11,940 bases of DNA from contig CANGQE010000019.1 of assembly GCA_947455845.1 (NCBI GenBank), positions 1-11,940 of the forward strand, in the 5' to 3' direction. Positions 6,487 to 11,940 of the stretch are shown here, piece after piece. The position numbers were made by a program, and so were the translations under genes. The stretch's first letter is position 1. Each line of letters opens with the position of its first letter. Origin of the DNA: Rickettsiales bacterium (GTDB lineage: Bacteria; Pseudomonadota; Alphaproteobacteria; Rickettsiales; UBA1997). Below the pieces are notes generated by a model that worked only from the letters and a program-made list of their open reading frames with translations, searched no databases and was not told the origin of the DNA.

Positions 6487-7593
6487 ATGAAAAAGCTCCT
6501 AAAAAAACTTCACCTTTATTTAGCTCTAGCCCTTTGTCTGCCCTTGGTTTTACAAGGGTTGACGGGTGCAATTTTAGTCTTCCAAAAACCAATCTCTAAC
6601 TCACTCTTACGCCAAAATCACACTTTTTCCGAAGGTGAAATTCAAACTCCAAACGCCTTAATCACAGCCGCTCAAACACAAATCCCCGAAGGATTTTCCG
6701 CCACTTTAGTCAAACTTCCTGCCGAAGAAAATTCTCCCGCCACCATTCGCTTCACCAAAAAAGGTGAAAAAACCACAATGCTCGAAGCCTTAATCGACCC
6801 AGTTTCGCTAGAGGTTTTAAAAATAAAAAACCCCGAAACCGACTTCTTCCGCCTCATTAAAAAATTCCACGTCAGTCTTTTTATTCCCGGTCAAAGCGGC
6901 AAAAATATTGTTGGCTCTTTTGGCTTCGTAATGATCTTCATGTCCCTGAGCGGCCTAGTTTTGTGGTGGCCGAAACCGCACAATTTAAAGCGCGCTTTCA
7001 CTTTTGAATTTGCGGCGAAAGGACGACGTTTTAACCGCGATCTCCACAGCGCCATTGGTTTTTGGACTTTGTGGGTCTTGTTAGTTACAAGCTTCGCCGG
7101 AGTTTTTTTAGCATTTACACCAGCGACCACCGCAACAATTCTAGCGATTTTTCCGGGACAAGATTTACGGGCTTCAGCCTCAGCAATAAAAGTTGAACCG
7201 ACAGAAAAATCCCTCTCCCTTGATGAGGCTACAAGCCTTGCTAAAATTAGTGTTAGCCCTGATGAGAAATTACTTTCATTAAGTTTACCGGCTAAAAAAG
7301 ATCAGCCTTTGCGCTTTAATTTTGCACCCAAAAATTACAGTGAAGGTGAGCCCGCAATCACAGTTTTCGTCGATCAATTTCAACAAAAAATTATTGAAAA
7401 ACGTGACCCTGCTTTATTTTCAGTCGGAGAAACAATCGTGGCGTGGCAACATGCGCTACACGCCGGAGAAGGATTGGGCTGGTTGTGGGAAATCACAGTT
7501 TTCACTACCGGATTTTTACCGCTGCTTTTTTCGATTACAGGGATTACGATGTGGATTCAGAAGAAGAGGAATAAGGCTCGAGTAAAAGCCTAA
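6487..7593 (+). CDS. PepSY-domain membrane protein, PiuB/FoxB-like putative ferric-siderophore reductase
   Basis: From the ATG at 6487 the product is 368 residues. The frame is open from a TTG at 6454, but that start lies in a repeat remnant, while MKKLLKKLHLYLALALCLPL is the typical family N-terminus. Four membrane helices are visible at about 10-32, 141-161, 189-211 and 333-357, with a periplasmic PepSY-like region between helices 1 and 2 and another between 3 and 4. Histidines near membrane edges (H9, H128 in KKFHVSLF, H187 in RDLHSAIGFW, H322 and H325 in WQHALHAGEG) are characteristic. In the related FoxB family, such histidines bind haem that carries electrons for reductive release of iron from siderophores. 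It follows the receptor and dioxygenase, as in piu-type clusters. Function as a reductase is inferred from family and context. Confidence 0.8.
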   Translation: MKKLLKKLHLYLALALCLPLVLQGLTGAILVFQKPISNSLLRQNHTFSEGEIQTPNALITAAQTQIPEGFSATLVKLPAEENSPATIRFTKKGEKTTMLEALIDPVSLEVLKIKNPETDFFRLIKKFHVSLFIPGQSGKNIVGSFGFVMIFMSLSGLVLWWPKPHNLKRAFTFEFAAKGRRFNRDLHSAIGFWTLWVLLVTSFAGVFLAFTPATTATILAIFPGQDLRASASAIKVEPTEKSLSLDEATSLAKISVSPDEKLLSLSLPAKKDQPLRFNFAPKNYSEGEPAITVFVDQFQQKIIEKRDPALFSVGETIVAWQHALHAGEGLGWLWEITVFTTGFLPLLFSITGITMWIQKKRNKARVKA

Positions 7594-7601
7594 GCTCTTT
7601 A

Positions 7602-7654
7602 CCGCGTGACACGGTGGACCCCGCACTTGCTGCGGGGTCCACCGTGTCGCGCGG
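7602..7654. repeat. strong 24-bp stem hairpin (palindromic repeat element)
   Basis: The arms 7602-7625 and 7631-7654 pair over 24 bp with a single G-T wobble (7607/7649) around a 5-nt CTTGC loop. The core arm is GACACGGTGGACCCCGCA. It is GC-rich in an AT-rich neighbourhood. It lies between the PepSY stop (7593) and recJ (7679). No T-run follows on either strand, so it is not a canonical terminator, though so stable a hairpin could slow polymerase or shield an RNA 3' end. Related sequence occurs at 6448-6470 and perhaps 1664-1687, which points to an interspersed repeat family. Confidence 0.8.
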
Positions 7655-7678
7655 CCCAAACTACAAAATTAATCCCAA

Positions 7679-9457
7679 ATGAACCCCTCAATCCTCGGCC
7701 GCACTTGGCACCAGAAGTCTTTTAACGAGCGCCACGCTACTTCAATTTACCAACGCTTCCAACTCTCCGAAACTTTAAGTAATCTGCTCTCAGCTCGCGA
7801 AATCTCGCTTGATGAAATCGAAAATTTCTTAGAACCCAAAATAAAAACCGCCCTACCCAATCCTTTTGATTTAGGTGACGTAGAAAAAGGTGTGACTCAC
7901 GTAATTGAAGCCATTAAGAAAAATAAAAAAATCACCATTTTTGCCGATTACGACGTGGACGGTGCAACTTCCGCAGCAACGCTCAAACGCTTCTTTCGCG
8001 AAGTTGGAATTGAAGTCGGCATTTACATTCCCGACCGTGTTTTGGAAGGATACGGCCCTAATTCTCAAGCCCTTTTAAATCTCAAAAAGACGGGAACGGA
8101 TTTAGTAATCACGGTCGATTGCGGCACGGTTGCTTTCAAACCTTTGGAAGACGCCGCCGCTGCCGGATTGGAAATTATTGTCATTGACCACCATCTGGGA
8201 GTGCTTGAAAAACCTGACGCTATTGCCGTAATTAATCCCAACCTTTTGCAGGAAACATTTCCTCACAAAAATCTTTGCGCCGCCGGAGTTTCGTTTTTAT
8301 TTGCGGTGGCGATTAACAAACAATTGCGCGAAGAAGGATTTTATTCGCAAAGAAAAGAACCCAATTTACTCAACCTTCTCGATCTAGTCGCCCTTGGCAC
8401 CGTTTGCGACGTAATGCCGCTGACGGGCTTAAATCGTGCTTTTGTCAGCGCCGGATTGAAAGTTTTAAAGCAACGCAAAAATTTAGGATTACGCGAAATT
8501 TGTGATTTGGCGGGACTTGACGAAGAACCTTCTGCCTACCATTTAGGATTTATTATTGGGCCGCGCATCAATGCCGGCGGACGTGTAGGAAAATCTGATT
8601 TAGGAGCTCGAATTTTGTCGAGTGAAAATGAAGAAGAAGTAAAAGCAATTGCTTTGCTGTTAGAAAATTACAACAAACAGCGCAAAGAAATTGAAGTACA
8701 AGTTTTAGAAGAAGCTGTGAAAGCTTTAGAATCAGGATTTGGCGGCTTTAAAAACACCGATCCGGTAATTTTTGCCGTCTCTAAAAACTGGCACCAAGGT
8801 GTAATTGGAATTGTTGCCTCACGCTTAAAAGACCTTTACAACAAACCCGTTGCCGTAATTGCGATTGACGACGAAGGCAAGAAGGGCAAGGCTTCGTGCC
8901 GTTCAATTTCAGGAATTGATTTTGGCGGTGAAATTTTAAGAGCGCGTTTAGAAGGCTTGTTGATTGAAGGCGGCGGCCACGCAATGGCTGGCGGATTTTC
9001 AGTTTTGCCGGAAAAAATTTCTGATCTGCAAGAATTTTTTAACAAAAATTTAGGTGAAAAAATTGCCGAACTTACTGCCGAAAAAACCGCTGAATTTGAC
9101 ATTTCTTTGGATTTAGCACAGGTAAATATTGAGCTGTTGAAAGAGCTGGCAAAGCTTGAACCATTTGGCGTAGGCAACATGCGTCCTAAATTTATTTTGC
9201 GCGACGTGCAGAAAGTTAAATCGAATTTAATCGGCAAAACTCAGGAACACATTAGCTGTATTTTTTCTTCTAAAAGTTCGGTTGGGTTTAGCGGCCAGAT
9301 CCAAGCCGTAGCCTTCCGCTGCGCCAACAACGCCCTTGGCGCGATTTTGCTGGATCCAAAATCTACCAAGCCAATGAGTTTGGTGGGAACGTTGAATATT
9401 AATACTTGGATGGGTGTGGAGAAGGTGCAGATGTTGATTGAGGATGTGATTGTTTAA
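7679..9457 (+). CDS. recJ: single-stranded-DNA-specific exonuclease RecJ
   Basis: RecJ degrades single-stranded DNA 5' to 3' in recombination, mismatch and base-excision repair. The 592-residue product has the DHH phosphoesterase motifs in order: DYDVDGATS (90-98), VDCGT (146-150), DHH (170-172) and GTVCDVMPL (240-248), which supply the metal-binding aspartates and histidines. The linker PRINAGGRVGKSDLG (295-309) and the DHHA1 part with NWHQGVIGIVASRLKD (370-385) and GGGHAMAGGF (431-440) follow, then a C-terminal OB-type region from about 475 with LEPFGVGN (493-500). Length is normal (about 560-600). The ATG is preceded by AATCCCAA and has no Shine-Dalgarno site. A strong hairpin at 7602-7654 separates it from the iron cluster, and it is probably transcribed independently, although no clear promoter is visible. 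Confidence 0.95.
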   Translation: MNPSILGRTWHQKSFNERHATSIYQRFQLSETLSNLLSAREISLDEIENFLEPKIKTALPNPFDLGDVEKGVTHVIEAIKKNKKITIFADYDVDGATSAATLKRFFREVGIEVGIYIPDRVLEGYGPNSQALLNLKKTGTDLVITVDCGTVAFKPLEDAAAAGLEIIVIDHHLGVLEKPDAIAVINPNLLQETFPHKNLCAAGVSFLFAVAINKQLREEGFYSQRKEPNLLNLLDLVALGTVCDVMPLTGLNRAFVSAGLKVLKQRKNLGLREICDLAGLDEEPSAYHLGFIIGPRINAGGRVGKSDLGARILSSENEEEVKAIALLLENYNKQRKEIEVQVLEEAVKALESGFGGFKNTDPVIFAVSKNWHQGVIGIVASRLKDLYNKPVAVIAIDDEGKKGKASCRSISGIDFGGEILRARLEGLLIEGGGHAMAGGFSVLPEKISDLQEFFNKNLGEKIAELTAEKTAEFDISLDLAQVNIELLKELAKLEPFGVGNMRPKFILRDVQKVKSNLIGKTQEHISCIFSSKSSVGFSGQIQAVAFRCANNALGAILLDPKSTKPMSLVGTLNINTWMGVEKVQMLIEDVIV

Positions 9458-9466
9458 CCCGAGGAA

Positions 9467-9595
9467 AAGCCCTCTTTGAAAAAGAGGGAGGGAGCCGCGA
9501 ATGCGGCGGAAGGGTGATTTAAAATGAGCAAGTTTCGGGCAAATCACCCGTCTGATCGCTACGCGATCATCCACCCTCTTTTTCAAAGAGGGCTT
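9467..9595. mobile_element. 129-bp MITE-like element with 22-bp terminal inverted repeats
   Basis: The ends 9467-9488 and 9574-9595 are perfect 22-bp inverted repeats (core CCCTCTTTGAAAAAGAGGG). Each arm is itself a hairpin (8-bp stem, 3-nt loop). Inside are GCCGC-GAAT-GCGGC (9494-9507), GGGTGATTT/AAATCACCC (9512-9520 and 9541-9549) and TGATCGC-TAC-GCGATCA (9553-9569), so a single strand could fold into a cloverleaf. There is no ORF. It sits between convergent recJ and the aldehyde dehydrogenase gene, a common resting place for small non-autonomous repeats. No target-site duplication is obvious. Mobility is inferred from architecture; only one copy is in the window. Confidence 0.6.
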
Positions 9596-9604
9596 GCTAA
9601 ACTG

Positions 9605-9628
9605 AATTTTCCACAGCTGTGGAAAATT
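9605..9628. repeat. 24-bp perfect palindrome with two inverted DnaA-box-like halves
   Basis: The sequence is identical on both strands: AATTTTCCACAG followed by CTGTGGAAAATT. It contains TTTTCCACA at 9607-9615 and its reverse complement at 9618-9626, 2 bp apart, each fitting the relaxed DnaA-box pattern TTWTNCACA. The T-run is on the 5' side and the A-run on the 3' side on both strands, the opposite of a terminator. It lies in the 214-bp convergent gap. A protein-binding palindrome is plausible, but no function is shown. Confidence 0.6.
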
Positions 9629-9671
9629 GGCTTTTGACCAGCAAAATCAACCCTCCAATTTTGAAAATGGC

Positions 9672-11081
9672 CTAAAAACTGAGGTGTAAAGTTTTGATTT
9701 GGCAGAATTCTTCGATTCCTAAATGTGACCCTTCTCGACCAAATCCTGAATGTTTAATTCCGCCAAAAGGAGCAACTTCGGTGGCGAAAGAACATTCGTT
9801 GATTCCGACCATTCCGTATTGCAAGGCTTGCGAAACGCGCCAAATTCGGCTATTGTCATTGGTGTAAATGTAGGAACCAAGTCCGTAATCGGTGCGGTTA
9901 GCAAGCTCGATTACTTCTTCTTCGGTCGTAAATTTGTAAAGTGCGGCAACAGGGCCGAAAATTTCTTCTTTGAACAAATCCATTTCGCAAGTGGCATTAC
10001 TTAAAATTGTAGCGGGAAAAAATTTGCCGTGAAGTTTTTGACCGCCAAGTTCACATTTCGCACCAAGTTTAATTGCATTAGCAACCAACCTTTCAACTTT
10101 TTCCAAAGCAGCTTTGGAAATTAACGGCCCTAGATTTGACGCACTGTCAAAGCCATTTCCGCTTTTTAATTTTTTGGCTTCAGCTAAAAATTTTTCCAAA
10201 AATGTTTCGTAAATTTTTTCAGCAACAAAAACACGATTAGTGCAAGTGCAAGCCTGCCCAGCATTTCTAAATTTTGAGTGAATTAATCCCGTCACAGCTT
10301 TGTCCAGATCAGCGTCTTCAAAAACAATGAATGGCGCATTACCGCCTAGCTCCATTGAAATTCTTTTTAGATCGTTGGCGCATTGTTCATTTAGCAATTT
10401 TCCAATTTTAGTTGAGCCAGTAAAACTAAGTTTACGCACTTTTTTATTAGCTGAAAATTCCGCCCCAATTGTTTGAGCGTCACCCGTTACAACATTAAAA
10501 ACACCCTCGGGAATTCCCGCCTCGCGCGCTAATTCTGCAAGCGCCAAAGCCGAAAATGGAGTTAATTCAGACGGTTTCAAAATCACACTACAACCTGCAG
10601 CCATTGCAGCGGCGGCTTTTCTGGTAATCATTGCCGAAGGAAAATTCCACGGCGTGATTGCGGCAACAACGCCGACAGGTTCAAGGGTAGTAATTATTTT
10701 TTGATTGGCTTTGGGCGCTAAAATAACGTCACCGCAAATTCTTTTTGCCTCTTCAGCAAACCATTCAACAAAGGCAGCACCGTAAATAATTTCGCCACGT
10801 GCTTCAACAAGTGGCTTACCTTGTTCGGTTGTTAAAATTACCGCTAAATCAGCTTGGTTTTTTAGAATTAAGTCGTGCCAGTTTTTTAGAATTTTGGCGC
10901 GCTCTTTACCGGTTAATTTAGACCATTTTTGGAAGGCGGTTTCGGCAAGGTCGATTGTACTTTTAATGTCGGCAGCATTGAGGTTGGGAATTGTGCCAAT
11001 CAAGGTTTCGTCGGCGGGGTTAAAGACGTGAATTGCGTCTGAAGAAGAATGGCTAAAAAGGTTTTGGTTGGTTAGTTTCAT
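9672..11081 (-). CDS. gabD: NAD(P)-dependent succinate-semialdehyde dehydrogenase-like aldehyde dehydrogenase
   Basis: The 469-residue product is an aldehyde dehydrogenase, closest in pattern to GabD, which oxidises succinate semialdehyde to succinate in 4-aminobutyrate breakdown. Catalytic landmarks are N146 in TPWNFP, K169 in LKPSE, FTGSTKIGK (220-228), the general base E244 in MELGGNAPF, and the nucleophile C278 in RNAGQACTCTNR. C280, two residues later, matches the second cysteine of E. coli GabD (GQTCVC), which is reported to form a redox-sensitive pair. The later EEIFGPVAALYKF segment is typical. Length is near the usual 480. It starts 14 bp after the nth stop on the same strand, so the two are probably one transcript. 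The ATG follows ACCAAAAA and lacks a Shine-Dalgarno site. The exact aldehyde substrate cannot be proven from sequence, and no gabT is nearby. Confidence 0.85.
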   Translation of the reverse strand: MKLTNQNLFSHSSSDAIHVFNPADETLIGTIPNLNAADIKSTIDLAETAFQKWSKLTGKERAKILKNWHDLILKNQADLAVILTTEQGKPLVEARGEIIYGAAFVEWFAEEAKRICGDVILAPKANQKIITTLEPVGVVAAITPWNFPSAMITRKAAAAMAAGCSVILKPSELTPFSALALAELAREAGIPEGVFNVVTGDAQTIGAEFSANKKVRKLSFTGSTKIGKLLNEQCANDLKRISMELGGNAPFIVFEDADLDKAVTGLIHSKFRNAGQACTCTNRVFVAEKIYETFLEKFLAEAKKLKSGNGFDSASNLGPLISKAALEKVERLVANAIKLGAKCELGGQKLHGKFFPATILSNATCEMDLFKEEIFGPVAALYKFTTEEEVIELANRTDYGLGSYIYTNDNSRIWRVSQALQYGMVGINECSFATEVAPFGGIKHSGFGREGSHLGIEEFCQIKTLHLSF

Positions 11082-11095
11082 TTTTTGGTTTTTGG

Positions 11096-11719
11096 TTAAA
11101 TTTTAGATTTGCAAAACTCCGCAATCCTGCACTCTCCACATTTTGGCTTCCTTGCCTGACAAACGTAGCGCCCGTGCAAAATCATCCAGTGGTGCGCGTG
11201 ATCCATCCATTTTTTGGGAATTGCTTTTGTAAGCGCCAATTCAGTTTTTAAAACATCTTTTTCATTTACAAATCCAATACGGTTCGCCACACGAAAAACG
11301 TGAGTGTCGACGGCAATTGTTGGATGTCCGAAAGCACAGTTTAAAATTACATTGGCGGTTTTGCGACCAACTCCTGGTAAGGTTTGCAGAATTTCGAAAT
11401 TCTCAGGAACTTGCGAATCGTATTTTTCGATTAAAATTTCTGACAGAGCAATGATGTTTTTAGCCTTACCGTTGTAGAGGCCAATCGTGTTAATGTATTT
11501 TTTTAATTTAGCCTCGCCCAATTTTAACATTTTTTGTGGCGTGTCAGCAATTTTAAAAAGTGCCTCCGTGGCTTTATTGACGCCAATATCCGTGCTTTGT
11601 GCCGACAAAACCACAGCTACTAAAAGCGTGTAATTATTGCTGTAAATTAATTCGGTTTTGGGGTGCGGATTTTCTTTTTGCCAAATCTTAAAAATTTCGT
11701 CGAATTGTTTCTTGGACAT
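11096..11719 (-). CDS. nth: endonuclease III (base-excision repair glycosylase/AP lyase)
   Basis: Nth removes oxidised pyrimidines from DNA and cleaves the resulting abasic site. The 207-residue protein aligns with the E. coli enzyme in numbering: the helix-hairpin-helix LPGVGRKTANVIL (114-126) carries the catalytic lysine K120, VDTHVFRV (137-144) carries D138, and C187, C194, C197 and C203 form the C-x6-C-x2-C-x5-C iron-sulfur cluster site. The N-terminal LLVAVVLSAQSTD (32-44) is the conserved helix near the active site. All key residues are present. The ATG at 11717-11719 follows TTCCAAAAA, with no Shine-Dalgarno site. It is the first gene of a two-gene minus-strand unit with the aldehyde dehydrogenase and is divergent from murC. 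No promoter is clear enough to call. Confidence 0.96.
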   Translation of the reverse strand: MSKKQFDEIFKIWQKENPHPKTELIYSNNYTLLVAVVLSAQSTDIGVNKATEALFKIADTPQKMLKLGEAKLKKYINTIGLYNGKAKNIIALSEILIEKYDSQVPENFEILQTLPGVGRKTANVILNCAFGHPTIAVDTHVFRVANRIGFVNEKDVLKTELALTKAIPKKWMDHAHHWMILHGRYVCQARKPKCGECRIAEFCKSKI

Positions 11720-11767
11720 TTTTTGGAATTTTATTTTACAAATAAACTTTTGGTTTTACGTTGCCCC

Positions 11768-11790
11768 GAAGCACGCGCTACAGCGGCTTC
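11768..11790. other. GC-rich hairpin in nth-murC gap
   Basis: GAAGC (11768-11772) and GCTTC (11786-11790) are inverted repeats enclosing CGC-TACA-GCG, in an otherwise AT-rich 111-bp divergent gap. It may be a leader hairpin of the murC or nth transcript or a small repeat remnant. Nothing else is recognisable in this gap. Confidence 0.3.
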
Positions 11791-11830
11791 TCACAATAAT
11801 TCTTCACTCTTCTAAAAAACAAATTTTCCA

Positions 11831-11940
11831 ATGAATTTTCAAGATCTAAAAAACCAAAGCAAAGTCCATTTTATTGGTCTTGGAGGCATTGGAATGAGCG
11901 CTCTAGCATTCGTTTTGCGTGAATTAAAAATTCCGGTGCA
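11831..11940 (+). CDS. murC: UDP-N-acetylmuramate--L-alanine ligase, N-terminus (partial)
   Basis: MurC adds L-alanine to UDP-N-acetylmuramic acid, the first amino-acid step of peptidoglycan precursor synthesis in the cytoplasm. Only 36 codons are in the window before the right edge. They read MNFQDLKNQSKVHFIGLGGI and continue GMSALAFVLRELKIPV. The stretch KVHFIGLGGIGMSALA (11-26) is the well-conserved nucleotide-binding start of MurC. The ATG at 11831 is a natural start, since the motif normally begins 5-15 residues in. It is preceded by AAATTTTCCA with no Shine-Dalgarno site. The gene is divergent from nth. Mur ligase relatives such as Mpl share the motif, but MurC is much the likelier choice. 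Its presence implies a peptidoglycan-making cell. Confidence 0.87.
   Translation, partial: MNFQDLKNQSKVHFIGLGGIGMSALAFVLRELKIPV

Noticed and set aside
7602..7654. Rho-independent terminator after the iron cluster
   Set aside because: The stem is very strong, but neither strand has a T-run after it. A related sequence within the operon at 6448-6470 points to a repeat.
8836..9237. 133-residue minus-strand ORF inside recJ
   Set aside because: It is wholly antisense to a well-conserved recJ and rich in Ser/Pro as expected from reversed codons; no domain is recognisable.
9605..9628. Bidirectional terminator for recJ and gabD
   Set aside because: T-tract precedes and A-tract follows the stem on both strands, the reverse of what a terminator needs.
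1..11940. CRISPR array, tRNA, transposase or phage genes
   Set aside because: I found no regularly spaced direct repeats, no tRNA-like cloverleaf with conserved TTCRA loop, and no such proteins among the frames. The 129-bp cloverleaf at 9467-9595 lacks tRNA signatures.

Overview
The window looks like part of an AT-rich alphaproteobacterial chromosome. The best clue is the first ~210 bases, which are the reverse complement of the 5' end of a 16S rRNA gene. Its signature words (AACGAACGCTGGCGG, then TATGCTTAACACATGCAAG, and later GGAAAGATTTATCGCTG) are of alphaproteobacterial type, and the TATGCTTAACACATGC form resembles Rickettsiales and relatives. This is a reading of short signatures, not a phylogenetic placement. 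A general trait also fits an unusual AT-rich lineage: none of the start codons has a recognisable Shine-Dalgarno sequence, and several follow an A-rich stretch.

Layout. (1) 1-550, minus strand: 5' end of the 16S gene, a structured leader with several hairpins, and a clear TTGACA-16-TAAATT rRNA promoter. (2) 551-1588, minus strand: holA, the DNA polymerase III delta subunit, directly upstream of the rRNA promoter. (3) 1589-1812: divergent intergenic region with a good Fur box overlapping a sigma70-type promoter that faces right, and a possible 32-residue ORF facing left. (4) 1813-7593, plus strand: a compact iron-acquisition cluster, tonB-exbB-exbD, a Fiu/PiuA-type siderophore receptor, a PiuC/YbiX-type Fe(II)/2-oxoglutarate dioxygenase and a PepSY four-helix membrane protein of the PiuB/FoxB type. 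(5) 7594-7678: a very strong 24-bp hairpin, apparently one member of a small palindromic repeat family with decayed relatives at 6448-6470 and perhaps 1664-1687. (6) 7679-9457, plus strand: recJ. (7) 9458-9671: convergent junction holding a 129-bp element with 22-bp terminal inverted repeats and a 24-bp perfect palindrome. (8) 9672-11719, minus strand: nth followed by a GabD-like succinate-semialdehyde dehydrogenase. (9) 11831 to the end, plus strand: the start of murC.

How the genes work together. The iron cluster contains both the energy transducer and its cargo. ExbB/ExbD use the proton gradient to drive TonB, TonB opens the outer-membrane receptor for a ferric siderophore, and the PepSY protein is a candidate inner-membrane reductase that releases iron in the periplasm. 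The dioxygenase is the conserved but poorly understood partner of such receptors. A single Fur-box promoter before tonB could control the whole set. No ABC transporter or siderophore synthesis gene is present. The remaining genes are housekeeping: replication (holA), DNA repair (recJ, nth), metabolism (gabD-like) and cell wall (murC). I did not find a CRISPR array, tRNA, prophage or transposase gene, and I see no unknown multi-gene system. The most unusual material is in the non-coding repeats and the self-contained iron module.
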